This document shows, one piece after another, positions 29,620-39,017 of a DNA stretch of 64,000 bases. Position 1 is the stretch's first letter. The number at the start of each line of letters is the position of its first letter. Where the stretch lies: positions 248,001 through 312,000 of the forward strand of contig NZ_VIVL01000004.1 of assembly GCF_007828835.1 (NCBI RefSeq), in the 5' to 3' direction. The DNA is from Variovorax beijingensis. Its GTDB lineage: Bacteria; Pseudomonadota; Gammaproteobacteria; Burkholderiales; Burkholderiaceae_C. The position numbers and the translations under genes were made by a program. The notes under the pieces are model-generated. The model was given only the letters and a program-made list of their open reading frames with translations. It was not told the DNA's origin and searched no databases.

Positions 29620-30519
29620 ATGAACAGAATCGGATTCATCGCCTCGTCGATCCTCGTCTTGCTCGTGCTGCTGAGCTCGACCCTCTTCGTGGTCGACCAG
29701 CGCCAGTTCGGCGTGGTCTATGCCCTGGGCCAGATCAAGAGCGTCATTACCGAGCCGGGCCTCAACTTCAAGCTGCCGCCGCCGTTCCAGAACGTGTCGT
29801 ACATCGACAAGCGGCTGCTCACGCTCTCCAGCCTCGACACCGAGCCGATGCTCACGGCCGAGAAGCAGCGCGTGGTGATCGATTGGTACGTGCGCTGGCG
29901 CATCACCGATCCGCAGGCCTACATCCGCAACGTCGGCCTCGACGAAAACGCGGGCGCCACCCAGCTCAACCGCGTGGTGCGCAATGCCTTCCAGGAAAAC
30001 ATCAACAAGCGCACTGTGCGCGACCTGATCTCGGTGCGCCGCGAAGCGCTCATGGCCGACGTGCAGCGCGAAGTGCTGGCCGTGGTGAAGGGCTCCAAGC
30101 CCTGGGGCGTGGACGTGGTCGATGTGCGCATCACGCGCGTGGACTATGTGGAAGCCATCACCGAATCGGTCTACCGCCGGATGGAGGCCGAGCGCAAGCG
30201 CGTGGCCAATGAACTGCGTTCGACCGGTACGGCCGAAGGCGAAAAGATCCGCGCCGACGCCGACCGCCAGCGCGAAGTGATCGTGGCGAACGCCTACCGC
30301 GATGCCCAGAAGATCAAGGGCGAGGGCGATGCCCAGGCTGCCGCTGCGTACAGCGAGGCCTTTGGCCGCGACCCGCAGTTTGCACAGTTCTATCGCAGCC
30401 TCGAGGCCTACAAGCAAAGCTTCAACAAGAAGAGCGACGTGATGGTGCTTGACCCATCCTCGGACTTCTTCCGGGCCATGCAAAGCTCGGGCACGCCGGG
30501 CAACGCTCCCCGCCGCTAA
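29620..30519 (+). CDS. hflC: Modulator of FtsH protease, HflC
   Basis: Partner of HflK in the periplasmic HflKC cage. The 299-aa protein begins with one transmembrane helix (about 4-24, IGFIASSILVLLVLLSSTLFV) and continues with an SPFH domain (VDQRQFGVVYALGQIK) and a helical region with GEKIRADADRQREVIVANAY. Sixteen bp after hflK. An upstream in-frame start inside hflK is possible but would add residues without a signal-anchor shape. Confidence 0.95.
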   Translation: MNRIGFIASSILVLLVLLSSTLFVVDQRQFGVVYALGQIKSVITEPGLNFKLPPPFQNVSYIDKRLLTLSSLDTEPMLTAEKQRVVIDWYVRWRITDPQAYIRNVGLDENAGATQLNRVVRNAFQENINKRTVRDLISVRREALMADVQREVLAVVKGSKPWGVDVVDVRITRVDYVEAITESVYRRMEAERKRVANELRSTGTAEGEKIRADADRQREVIVANAYRDAQKIKGEGDAQAAAAYSEAFGRDPQFAQFYRSLEAYKQSFNKKSDVMVLDPSSDFFRAMQSSGTPGNAPRR

Positions 30520-30534
30520 GTCGGTCCTGGAGCC

Positions 30535-30723
30535 GTGAGCGCCGAGACCTTCTGGAGTGCGCTGGCGCTCGTCCTGGTGATCGAGGGCATCCTGCCTTTC
30601 GTCTCGCCGGGCGGGTGGCGGCGCGGCTTCGGGCAGCTCATGCAGCTGCGCGACGGCCAACTGCGCTTCTTCGGACTTTGCAGCATCTTGCTGGGTTTGG
30701 CCCTTCTTTGGCTGCTGGGGTAG
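30535..30723 (+). CDS. DUF2065 small membrane protein (YjeT-like)
   Basis: A 62-aa protein with two predicted transmembrane helices (FWSALALVLVIEGILPFV and FFGLCSILLGLALLWLLG) joined by SPGGWRRGFGQLMQLRDGQLR, the DUF2065 pattern. In E. coli yjeT also follows hflC. GTG start, 15 bp after hflC. Function unknown; the constant position suggests a link with HflKC or with the following genes. Confidence 0.85.
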   Translation: MSAETFWSALALVLVIEGILPFVSPGGWRRGFGQLMQLRDGQLRFFGLCSILLGLALLWLLG

Positions 30724-30733
30724 CGCGGCCCGG

Positions 30734-30739
30734 TAGAAT
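30734..30739 (+). promoter_or_regulatory. Possible -10 element of hisZ-purA
   Basis: TAGAAT in CGGTAGAATCCCGG, 27 bp before the hisZ ATG. A TTGGCT hexamer lies 20 bp upstream, longer than ideal. Confidence 0.35.
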
Positions 30740-30766
30740 CCCGGTTTAACCACGCCCCCGATCCCC

Positions 30767-31927
30767 ATGTCCGCCTGGGTCCTCCCGGATCACATTGCCG
30801 ATGTGCTGCCTTCCGAGGCGCGCCACATCGAAGAACTTCGACGCCAGCTGCTCGATACCGCCCGTGGCTATGGCTACGAGCTGGTGATGCCGCCGCTGCT
30901 CGAGCACCTCGAGTCGCTGCTGTCCGGCACCGGCGAGGCGCTCGACCTCCAAACCTTCAAGCTGGTCGACCAGCTCTCCGGCCGCAGCATGGGCCTCAGG
31001 GCCGACACCACGCCCCAGGTGGCGCGCATCGACGCCCACCTGCTGAACCGCGAAGGCGTGGCACGGCTGTGCTACTGCGGACCGGTGCTGCACACCCGCC
31101 CCGACCGGCCGCACGCCACCCGCGAGCCGCTGCAGTTCGGGGCTGAGATCTATGGCCATGCGGGGCTCGAGGCCGACACCGAAGTGCTGCTGCTGGCGCT
31201 CGATTGCCTGCATGCGTCGGGCCTGAGCGACGGCGTGATCGTCGACCTGGCCGACGCGCGCATCGTGCGGGCGCTGTTCGCCGGCGTGCCGGTCGATGCC
31301 GCCGTGCTGGCGCGCGTGCACGCGGCGCTGGTTGCCAAGGATGCGAGCGAACTGCATGCGCTCACGCGCGATTTCCCGGCTGCGTCGCGCGATGGCCTGC
31401 GCGCACTGGTCCAGCTGTATGGCGATGCGTCGGTGCTCGACGAGGCCGCCAAGGCCCTCAAGGGCACGCCGGCGGTGAGCGCGGCGCTGGCCGGATTGAA
31501 GCAGCTGGCCGCGAGCCTCGGCGCCGGGCCGGCGCGGCAGATCAGCTTCGATCTGGCCGACCTGCGCGGCTACGCCTACTACAGCGGCATGCGCTTCGGC
31601 ATCTACGTGCCGGGCGCGGCCGATGCGCTGGTGCGCGGCGGCCGCTACGACGAAGTCGGCGCCGTGTTCGGTCGCAACCGGCCGGCGGTCGGCTTCAGCC
31701 TGGACGTGCGCGAACTGGTCGGCGTGCTGCCGGCGCGTCCGCTGCGCGCAGCCATCCGCGCGCCCTGGAGCGACGCGGCCGGCCTGCGCGAGGCCATTGC
31801 CGGGCTGCGCAGGGCCGGCGAGATCGTGGTCTGCGCGCTGCCGGGCCACGGCAGCGAAATCGATGAATTCCATTGCGACCGCGAGCTCGTCGAGCACGCC
31901 GGGCAGTGGCAAGTCCGAGCCCTCTGA
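30767..31927 (+). CDS. hisZ: ATP phosphoribosyltransferase regulatory subunit HisZ
   Basis: Histidyl-tRNA-synthetase-like protein without tRNA charging activity; it pairs with the short form of HisG in the first step of histidine synthesis. The 386-aa protein has the HisRS-type core ([52 protein letters not shown] split over two segments) and lacks the C-terminal anticodon-binding domain of HisS. hisG is not in the window. It is followed after 23 bp by purA, as in other betaproteobacteria. Confidence 0.92.
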   Translation: MSAWVLPDHIADVLPSEARHIEELRRQLLDTARGYGYELVMPPLLEHLESLLSGTGEALDLQTFKLVDQLSGRSMGLRADTTPQVARIDAHLLNREGVARLCYCGPVLHTRPDRPHATREPLQFGAEIYGHAGLEADTEVLLLALDCLHASGLSDGVIVDLADARIVRALFAGVPVDAAVLARVHAALVAKDASELHALTRDFPAASRDGLRALVQLYGDASVLDEAAKALKGTPAVSAALAGLKQLAASLGAGPARQISFDLADLRGYAYYSGMRFGIYVPGAADALVRGGRYDEVGAVFGRNRPAVGFSLDVRELVGVLPARPLRAAIRAPWSDAAGLREAIAGLRRAGEIVVCALPGHGSEIDEFHCDRELVEHAGQWQVRAL

Positions 31928-31935
31928 ATTTTTGA

Positions 31936-33282
<1,347 letters not shown>

Positions 33283-33301
33283 ACAGGAACGAACCCCCAC
33301 C

Positions 33302-33826
33302 ATGTTGACCGAAGACGGCAAGCATCTCTACGTCAGCTACGACGAGTACCACAACCTGATCGAGAAGCTCGCGATCAAGATCCACCAGTCGGGCTGGCAG
33401 TTCGACACCATCCTGTGCCTTGCGCGCGGCGGCATGCGGCCCGGCGACGTGCTTTCGCGCATCTTCGACAAGCCGCTGGCGATCATGTCGACCAGTTCGT
33501 ACCGCGCCGATGCCGGCACGGTGCAGGGGCACCTGGACATCGCGCGCTTCATCACCACGCCCAAGGGCGAGATCGCGGGCAGGGTGCTGCTGGTGGACGA
33601 CCTGGCCGATTCGGGCCACACGCTGCATGCGGTGATGGACATGCTGCGCAACAACTACAGGCCGATCACCGAACTGCGCAGCGCGGTGATCTGGACCAAG
33701 GCACTGTCGACCTTCACGCCCGACTACTCGGTCGAGTACCTGCCGACCAACCCGTGGATCCACCAGCCCTTCGAAGGCTACGACTCGCTCGGCGCCGAGA
33801 AGCTGCTGGAGAAGTGGTCGGTCTGA
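33302..33826 (+). CDS. Purine-type phosphoribosyltransferase
   Basis: Type I phosphoribosyltransferase of 174 aa with the PRPP-binding loop VLLVDDLADSGHTL (about 98-111) and an N-terminal CLARGGMRPGDVLSR typical of hypoxanthine/xanthine enzymes. It likely salvages purine bases to nucleotides, in line with purA directly upstream (19 bp). The exact base is not readable from the sequence, so no symbol is given. RBS is weak (AGGAAC before CCCCCACC). Confidence 0.82.
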   Translation: MLTEDGKHLYVSYDEYHNLIEKLAIKIHQSGWQFDTILCLARGGMRPGDVLSRIFDKPLAIMSTSSYRADAGTVQGHLDIARFITTPKGEIAGRVLLVDDLADSGHTLHAVMDMLRNNYRPITELRSAVIWTKALSTFTPDYSVEYLPTNPWIHQPFEGYDSLGAEKLLEKWSV

Positions 33827-33978
33827 CCGACCTCGCTGCTGCGCCTGCGGCAGCGCCTCATCGGCATTCGGGCCGCCACGCTGTAGGCGCAGTGCGCATA
33901 TGCACCGGCGCGGCTTGCAGCGGCCGCCGCAACGGCGTAGAACCATCGCGTTAAAGGCTCAATTTCACAGGCAAGCCT

Positions 33979-33996
33979 GGAGCCGTTCGCGGCTCC
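33979..33996 (+). promoter_or_regulatory. Hairpin abutting a strong Shine-Dalgarno
   Basis: GGAGCCG and CGGCTCC form a perfect 7-bp stem with loop TTCG. The strong SD sequence GAAGGAG (33997-34003) starts at the next base and the ATG of the hemerythrin-like gene lies 6 nt after it. The loop is closed by G-C, so it is not the classic extra-stable C(UUCG)G. The rest of this 183-bp gap shows no other clear element. Confidence 0.45.
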
Positions 33997-34009
33997 GAAG
34001 GAGTGAAGC

Positions 34010-34549
34010 ATGTTGGCGGCCGAATGCGCGTGGGCCATCTTGTGCGCCGAGCACGTTCGCACCCGGGAGTTGCTGGCTCGCCTCGAAACGGCGATGAAGG
34101 CAGGGGGCGAAGCGGGCGTCCGGCAGCGGGCAAGGTCGGTCATCGAAGCCATCGAGCGGCTTCAGGCCTTCGAAGAAACAACGCACCGCCCCAAGGGCGT
34201 TGTCATGCTGAAAACGCTGCGCGGCAGGTCGAGCGAGGCCGACGGGCTTCTCGACCAGCTCGATTCCGAGAGCGAGTGCTGCAACGGCTTCCTTGCACAG
34301 GCAAAGATCCTCCTGGAGCGCGCCGAATCCGGCGCCACGGGTGCGGCCGCGGAGGCCGACGCGCTGCTGCGGCAGCACCGGCAAATGATGTCCGCGCATC
34401 TGGACAAGGAAGACACGCTGTTGCATTCGCACACGGCGCTGCTGCTCAGTCCGGAGGAATGGGCCGCCGTGGTGTCGTCCATCTCGACGGAGGTGGGAGC
34501 GGCAGGCAAGCGCGGACATCGCCGTTCGCCGGTGAGCGGGCAAGTCTAG
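34010..34549 (+). CDS. Hemerythrin-like (HHE) helical protein with incomplete ligand set
   Basis: A 179-aa helical protein whose pattern follows the hemerythrin/HHE cation-binding fold, which binds a diiron centre for O2, NO or redox sensing. Retained: His15 (CAEHVRTRELLARLETA), His59 (TTHRPKG) and the HxxxE pair His130/Glu134 (MSAHLDKEDTLL). Apparently lost: the glutamates that usually follow HxPKE (here HRPKGVVM) and the central His of an EHE segment (here ESE, Ser88). The family call is from pattern recognition, so it is moderate. Strong SD. Single gene unit, convergent with the VOC gene. Confidence 0.6.
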   Translation: MLAAECAWAILCAEHVRTRELLARLETAMKAGGEAGVRQRARSVIEAIERLQAFEETTHRPKGVVMLKTLRGRSSEADGLLDQLDSESECCNGFLAQAKILLERAESGATGAAAEADALLRQHRQMMSAHLDKEDTLLHSHTALLLSPEEWAAVVSSISTEVGAAGKRGHRRSPVSGQV

Positions 34550-34583
34550 AGGCCCGCGGGCTGACATTCCGTGCGATCGGTGC

Positions 34584-35036
34584 CTAGGCGCCTTCGGAAT
34601 CGAACATCGCCGTGTAGCGCCGCTGCATTTCTTCCGGCGTCAGCTTCTCGATGCTGTGGCCCACGTTCCAGCGGTGGCCGAAGGGATCGCGGAACACGCC
34701 CGATCGCTCGCCGTAGAACTGGTCCTGCGGGGCCATGTCGAGCGTGGCGCCGGCCGCCACGGCACGCGCCACCACGGCATCGGCGTCGTCCACGTGCAGG
34801 TGCAGCGTCACCGCGGTGCCGCCCAGCGTCTTGGCGCTGGGGATGTTGTATTCGGCGAACTCGTCCGAGATCATCAGGATCGCGCCGTTGTGGAAGTCGA
34901 GCTCCGCATGGCCGATGCGGCCGCTCGGCTCGGTGAGCCGGAAGATCTCCTTGACTTCGAAGACCTTGCAATAGAAGTCGATGGCCGCGCCGGCATCGTC
35001 GACGCAGAGATACGGAAACAGTTCGTGGATTGCCAT
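34584..35036 (-). CDS. VOC (glyoxalase/PhnB-like) family protein
   Basis: Member of the vicinal oxygen chelate superfamily, 150 aa, with two beta-alpha-beta-beta-beta halves: IHELFPYLCVDDAGAAIDFY and VTLHLHVDDADAVVARAVAAG, ending in YGERSGVFRDPFGHRWNVGHS. The layout resembles PhnB-like and YdeM-like proteins. The substrate cannot be told. The ATG chosen gives the normal N-terminus of the family and has AAGG upstream; the frame is open far beyond it without similarity. It lies 62 bp downstream of the AraC gene on the same strand, so the two may be cotranscribed. Confidence 0.8.
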   Translation of the reverse strand: MAIHELFPYLCVDDAGAAIDFYCKVFEVKEIFRLTEPSGRIGHAELDFHNGAILMISDEFAEYNIPSAKTLGGTAVTLHLHVDDADAVVARAVAAGATLDMAPQDQFYGERSGVFRDPFGHRWNVGHSIEKLTPEEMQRRYTAMFDSEGA

Positions 35037-35098
35037 GCGGGTTGCCTTTCGGGAGGAAGGAAGCAATGTCCTGGCCCCGATTCTGCGGCGCCGCGCCG

Positions 35099-35962
35099 CT
35101 AGCGTCTTGAAGGATTTTGACCCGTGGCCGCAGGTACATGCCGAGGCGACACGGCCCCGGACTGCCGCCAGGCCTGCGGCGGCATACCCGCCAGCGCGGA
35201 GAACTCGCGGCTCAGGTGCGCCTGGTCGCTGTAGCCCGCGGTGAGCGCGATGTCGGCCCAGCTTTGCGCAGGGTCGCCGGCCAGCGCCAGCGCGCGGTCG
35301 AAGCGCATCACGCGCGCGTATTCCTTCGGGCCGAGGCCGATGCCGCTGCGAAAAAGAGCGATGAAGCGGCGATGGCTGTAGCCGCTGCGAACCACTAGCG
35401 CGGCGATCGACGGGTTCTCGCGCGCGAGCGGACCCAGCGCTGCGGCGATGGCCGGGTGCAGGCCGCGCAGGCCGGCGCTTTGCGAATCGACGGCGCGCCG
35501 GGCGAGCAAGGCTTCGAAGACCGCCAGCTGCGCCTCGAGACTGCCCGCCGCATGGATCCGTTCGAGTGCGGCATTGGCCTGCTGCGCACCCCACAGCGTG
35601 TCGAGCGGCGTGTGCTGGCCGGCCAGCACGTCTTCGGGTGCGCCGAGCAGCGCGCGGGCGGCCCCGGGCTGGAGCTGCGCGCCGACCGAGCGCGTGGCCA
35701 CCGAAACGTCGCGCATGTAGGAGGCGGCGCGCGCACCGCCCACGATCGCATGGCCGCAGGTCTGGCCGTGCACGTCGCCCGGGCCGCTGAACAGCTTCAG
35801 CGGCGGCCCCGAGAGCCGGAACACCAGGTGCATGCCCCCGGTGGGCAGCACGTGCTCGCGCGCGCCCGGCTGCCCGGCGGCAGCGCCTTCGGGGGCGGAG
35901 GCCCACATCAGCCGCACGTAGGGACGCAGGCAGGGGGCGGGGAGTCGTGTCAGCTGCGGCAT
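35099..35962 (-). CDS. AraC-family transcriptional regulator
   Basis: A 287-aa regulator with an N-terminal sensing part of DUF6597 type (LTRLPAPCLRPYVRLMWAS, EHVLPTGGMHLVFRLSG) and a C-terminal double helix-turn-helix (IAALVVRSGYSHRRFIALFRSGIGLGPKEYARVMRF split, then WADIALTAGYSDQAHLSREFSALAG). The MPQLTRL start is preferred because homology begins there; 31 more codons are open upstream. Divergent from metC with 76 bp between starts, and upstream of the VOC gene, which is its most likely target. Confidence 0.83.
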   Translation of the reverse strand: MPQLTRLPAPCLRPYVRLMWASAPEGAAAGQPGAREHVLPTGGMHLVFRLSGPPLKLFSGPGDVHGQTCGHAIVGGARAASYMRDVSVATRSVGAQLQPGAARALLGAPEDVLAGQHTPLDTLWGAQQANAALERIHAAGSLEAQLAVFEALLARRAVDSQSAGLRGLHPAIAAALGPLARENPSIAALVVRSGYSHRRFIALFRSGIGLGPKEYARVMRFDRALALAGDPAQSWADIALTAGYSDQAHLSREFSALAGMPPQAWRQSGAVSPRHVPAATGQNPSRR

Positions 35963-36038
35963 GTTGCAGCCCCGAGGAAAAACCGGCTGTTGCCCATCGG
36001 CGCATTGTGCGGCGGAATGCCGCGCTAGCATCGAGGCC

Positions 36039-37232
36039 ATGAGCAAGCCCTCCACGACCCTGATCCATCACCCCTACACGCCGCCCGCCAACTTCGCCGC
36101 GCCGCAGCCTGGCATCTACAAGGCCTCGACAGTTTTCTTTGCCGACGTGGCCGCGATGCGCGCGCGCGACTGGAAGACCAAGGCCGGCTACACCTACGGC
36201 CTGCACGGCACGCCGACCACCTTCACGCTCGAGGAGCGCCTGGCCACGCTCGAAGGCGGCACCGAGTGCCTGCTGGTGCCGAGCGGCCTGGCCGCCATTT
36301 CGCTGGTTGCCTTCGCCTTCCTGAAGAGCGGCGACGAAGTGCTGATTCCCGACAACGCCTACGGCCCCAACAAGGCGCTGGCGACCGGCGAGCTGGCCAA
36401 CTTCGGCATCACGCACCGCCTGTACGACGCGATGAACCCCGCCGACCTGGCCGCCAAGCTCTCGGACCGCACGCGGCTGGTGTGGCTTGAGGCGGCGGGC
36501 TCGGTGACGATGGAGTTTCCGGACCTGCCGGCGCTCGCCAAGGCATGCCGCGCGCGCGGCGTGGTGACGGCGCTGGACAACACCTGGGGCGCGGGCCTCG
36601 CATTCGCGCCCTTCGATTTCAACGGCAGCGGGCAGGGCGTGGACATCTCGGTGCATGCGCTCACCAAATACCCGAGCGGCGGCGGCGACGTGCTGATGGG
36701 CAGCGTGGTCACGCGCGACGAGCGGCTGCACCGCGCGCTCAAGCTCACGCACATGCGCACGGGCTTCGGCGTCGGCGTCGGCGATGTCGAAACGCTGCTG
36801 CGCTCGCTGCCGAGCATCGGGCTGCGCTATGCCGCGCACGACCGTTCGGCGCGCGAGTTGGCGCGCTGGCTCGCCGGCCGCGAAGAGATCGCGCAGGTGC
36901 TCCATCCGGCGCTCGAAGGATCGCCCGGCCATGCCAACTGGCGTGCGCTGTGCGGTGGTGCCGACCTGGCCGCCGGCCTGTTCTCGGTCGTGTTCGACGA
37001 AAGCTACAGCACCGAGCAGGTCGACCGCTTCTGCGACAGCCTGAACCTGTTCCGGCTCGGCTATTCATGGGGCGGCCCGGTGAGCCTGGTGGTGCCCTAC
37101 GACATCGGCCTGATGCGCGACGCCAGCGTGGCGCGCTGGCCGCACAAGGGCACGCTGGTGCGCTTCTCGGTCGGACTGGAAGACGTGGAAGACCTGCGGG
37201 CCGACCTGCAGCAGGCGCTCGCGCGGATGTAA
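36039..37232 (+). CDS. metC: Cystathionine beta-lyase (PLP)
   Basis: Cys/Met-metabolism PLP enzyme that cleaves cystathionine to homocysteine. The 397-aa protein has the N-terminal YKASTVFFADVAAM segment, the cofactor region GLHGTPTTFTLEERLATLEGG, the LDNTWGAGL motif and the PLP-binding lysine K210 in HALTKYPSGGGD. It is closest to the MetC type. A TAGCAT box ends only 7 bp before the ATG and no spaced SD is visible, so the transcript may be nearly leaderless; this is inference. Confidence 0.88.
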   Translation: MSKPSTTLIHHPYTPPANFAAPQPGIYKASTVFFADVAAMRARDWKTKAGYTYGLHGTPTTFTLEERLATLEGGTECLLVPSGLAAISLVAFAFLKSGDEVLIPDNAYGPNKALATGELANFGITHRLYDAMNPADLAAKLSDRTRLVWLEAAGSVTMEFPDLPALAKACRARGVVTALDNTWGAGLAFAPFDFNGSGQGVDISVHALTKYPSGGGDVLMGSVVTRDERLHRALKLTHMRTGFGVGVGDVETLLRSLPSIGLRYAAHDRSARELARWLAGREEIAQVLHPALEGSPGHANWRALCGGADLAAGLFSVVFDESYSTEQVDRFCDSLNLFRLGYSWGGPVSLVVPYDIGLMRDASVARWPHKGTLVRFSVGLEDVEDLRADLQQALARM

Positions 37233-37309
37233 GAGAAGTTTTCCGGGCGCGGAGGCCGGCCGCTCCACCGGCTGCGGGTGCACCGTTATCGCTTACAGTT
37301 GGATGACAC

Positions 37310-37326
37310 GCAGTCGCTTTGACTGC
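37310..37326 (+). promoter_or_regulatory. Hairpin in the leader of the small Lys-rich protein
   Basis: GCAGTC and GACTGC form a perfect 6-bp stem with loop GCTTT. The SD AAGGAGAG (from 37334) follows 7 nt later. Function unknown. Confidence 0.35.
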
Positions 37327-37345
37327 CTCGTTCAAGGAGAGAACA

Positions 37346-37549
37346 GTGGCAACACCCAATTACGGCTACGAAAAGCGCCAGAAGGAGCTGGCCAAGAAGA
37401 AGAAAAAGGAAGAGAAGCTCCGCGAAAAGGCCAATCGCAAGCTCTCCCCGAGCAGCGACGGCCTGGCCCCGGGTGACCCGGAAACCGACGTGGCCTCGCT
37501 CGAGCGCGATCCGCCGACGGTGCCCGATCTGCCGACCAAGAACGGCTGA
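37346..37549 (+). CDS. Small basic protein of unknown function
   Basis: A 67-aa protein with a Lys-rich helix (YGYEKRQKELAKKKKKEEKL) and an acidic, Pro-rich tail (GDPETDVASLERDPPTVPDL). The GTG start has an excellent SD (AAGGAGAGAACA). Similar small proteins are common in Comamonadaceae, but I know of no function; the charge pattern suggests nucleic-acid or ribosome binding. It is followed directly by a terminator, so it forms its own transcript. Confidence 0.75.
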   Translation: MATPNYGYEKRQKELAKKKKKEEKLREKANRKLSPSSDGLAPGDPETDVASLERDPPTVPDLPTKNG

Positions 37550-37576
37550 TCCCAGATCAAGGCTCTCGACAAAAAT

Positions 37577-37612
37577 GCCGCTGCAGGTCCTCGGGCCTGG
37601 AGCGGCTTTTTT
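37577..37612. terminator. Bidirectional rho-independent terminator
   Basis: GCCGCT pairs with AGCGGC, with a further CAGG/CCTG helix inside, followed by six T; five A precede the stem at 37571-37575, so it also works in reverse. It separates the small basic protein gene from the convergent tesA. Confidence 0.82.
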
Positions 37613-37624
37613 GTTTCGGCAGGC

Positions 37625-38296
37625 CTACTTGGCCGCGAGCAGCTTGCGCAGCTCCGGCCAGACGTTGTCGAGCAGCTGCGGCTGCGCGGCGGCCGTGGGA
37701 TGGATGCGGTCGGCCTGAAACAGCGCAAGCGCGTCGGGCGCGTCGGCCACGCCCTTGAGCAGGAAGGGCACCAGCGCCGCCTTGGTGGTGCTGGCCACCT
37801 TGCCGAACACGGCCTCGAAGCGCCGTGTGTAGTCGCCGCCGTAGTTGGGCGGCACCTGGATGCCGACGATCAGCACCTTGGCGCCGGCCGCCTGCGCCGC
37901 CTTGGTGATCTGCAGCAGGTTGTCCTCGGTGTTCTGCAGCGGCAGGCCGCGCAGCGCGTCGTTGGCGCCCAGCTCGACCACCACGTGGCTGGGCTTGTGC
38001 TGCGCCAGCAGCGAGGCAAAGCGGGCGCGTCCACCCGAACTGGTGTCGCCGCTGATGCTGGCATTGATCACCGTGGCCGGGATCTTCTGCTGCGCGAGCC
38101 GCTTCTCGAGCAGGGGCACCCAGCCTTCGCCGCGCTTGAGACCGTATTCGGCGCTCAGCGAATCGCCGAGCACCAGGATCACGGGCTTGCCGGGCGCCGC
38201 GGCCTGGGCATGGCCCATGGTCCTTGCCCCTGCGCTGCCGAATGCGGCAGCGCTCAAGATAAAGTCACGTCGTTTCAAAACGAAAAGCCTTTCCAT
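37625..38296 (-). CDS. tesA: Arylesterase / acyl-CoA thioesterase I (SGNH hydrolase)
   Basis: Exported GDSL-type lysophospholipase/thioesterase. All SGNH blocks are present: GDSLSAEYGL (Ser nucleophile), SGDTSSGG, GANDALRG and DRIHPT (Asp and His). The N-terminus carries KRRDFILSAAAFGSAG, which looks like a Tat signal rather than a plain Sec signal. Two starts are possible: this ATG (223 aa), whose codon overlaps the divergent ybbA start in CATG, or a TTG at 38278 (217 aa) with AAGG at a better distance. E. coli also has tesA divergent from ybbA. Confidence 0.88.
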   Translation of the reverse strand: MERLFVLKRRDFILSAAAFGSAGARTMGHAQAAAPGKPVILVLGDSLSAEYGLKRGEGWVPLLEKRLAQQKIPATVINASISGDTSSGGRARFASLLAQHKPSHVVVELGANDALRGLPLQNTEDNLLQITKAAQAAGAKVLIVGIQVPPNYGGDYTRRFEAVFGKVASTTKAALVPFLLKGVADAPDALALFQADRIHPTAAAQPQLLDNVWPELRKLLAAK

Positions 38297-39017
38297 GTCC
38301 CAACCCCCGTCGGATGCCATTGTCGCTGTCGAGCATGTGTTCAAGTCGGTGACCGACTCGACCGGTACGCTCGACATTCTGCAGAACATCGATTTCACCC
38401 TGGGCGCGCGGGAAACCGCCGCCATCGTCGGTGCCTCGGGTTCAGGCAAGAGCACCTTGCTGTCGATCATTGCCGGGCTCGACACGCCCACGCGCGGCAC
38501 CGTCAGGCTCGCGGGCGATGACATCTTCGCCATCGACGAGGACGAGCGCGCCGCGCTGCGCGCCCAGCGCGTGGGCTTCGTGTTCCAGAGCTTCCAGCTG
38601 CTGGGCAACCTGAGCGCGCTCGAGAATGTGATGCTGCCGCTCGAACTGGCCGACCGCAAGGATGCGCGCAAGGCCGCCACCGAGATGCTCGGGCGCGTCG
38701 GCCTCGGCCAGCGGCTCGGCCACTATCCCAAGGTGCTCTCGGGCGGCGAACAGCAGCGCGTGGCGCTGGCCAGGGCCTTCGTGGTGCAGCCGGCGCTGCT
38801 GCTGGCGGACGAGCCCACCGGCAGCCTCGACTTCGCGACCGGCGAGCAGGTCATGCGGCTGATGTTCGACTTGAACCGCGAGCTCGGCACCACGCTCGTG
38901 CTGGTCACGCACGACCGCGGCATTGCGGCCCAGTGCGAGCGCCGCATCACCATCGAGGCCGGGCGCATGGCGCTCAACGAGTCGACGCCTGTGCTGGTGG
39001 CCTCGCTGCAGGCATGA
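38295..39017 (+). CDS. ybbA: ABC transporter ATP-binding protein, YbbA type
   Basis: ATPase of the MacB/LolD group, 240 aa, with Walker A GASGSGKST (about 45-53), Q-loop VFQSFQLLGNLSALENV, signature LSGGEQQRVALARAF, Walker B LLLADEPTGSLD and the H-loop TLVLVTHDRG. In E. coli YbbA works beside the FtsX-like permease YbbP. Here no permease follows; the next gene, overlapping by 4 bp, encodes an unrelated two-helix membrane protein. Divergent from tesA, with start codons sharing CATG. No clear SD. Confidence 0.87.
   Translation: MSQPPSDAIVAVEHVFKSVTDSTGTLDILQNIDFTLGARETAAIVGASGSGKSTLLSIIAGLDTPTRGTVRLAGDDIFAIDEDERAALRAQRVGFVFQSFQLLGNLSALENVMLPLELADRKDARKAATEMLGRVGLGQRLGHYPKVLSGGEQQRVALARAFVVQPALLLADEPTGSLDFATGEQVMRLMFDLNRELGTTLVLVTHDRGIAAQCERRITIEAGRMALNESTPVLVASLQA

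Noticed and set aside
34584-36932. Single 782-codon frame covering the VOC gene and more
   Set aside because: Only the last 150 codons show homology; upstream it runs through the AraC and metC region in the wrong frame. The VOC gene starts at 35036.
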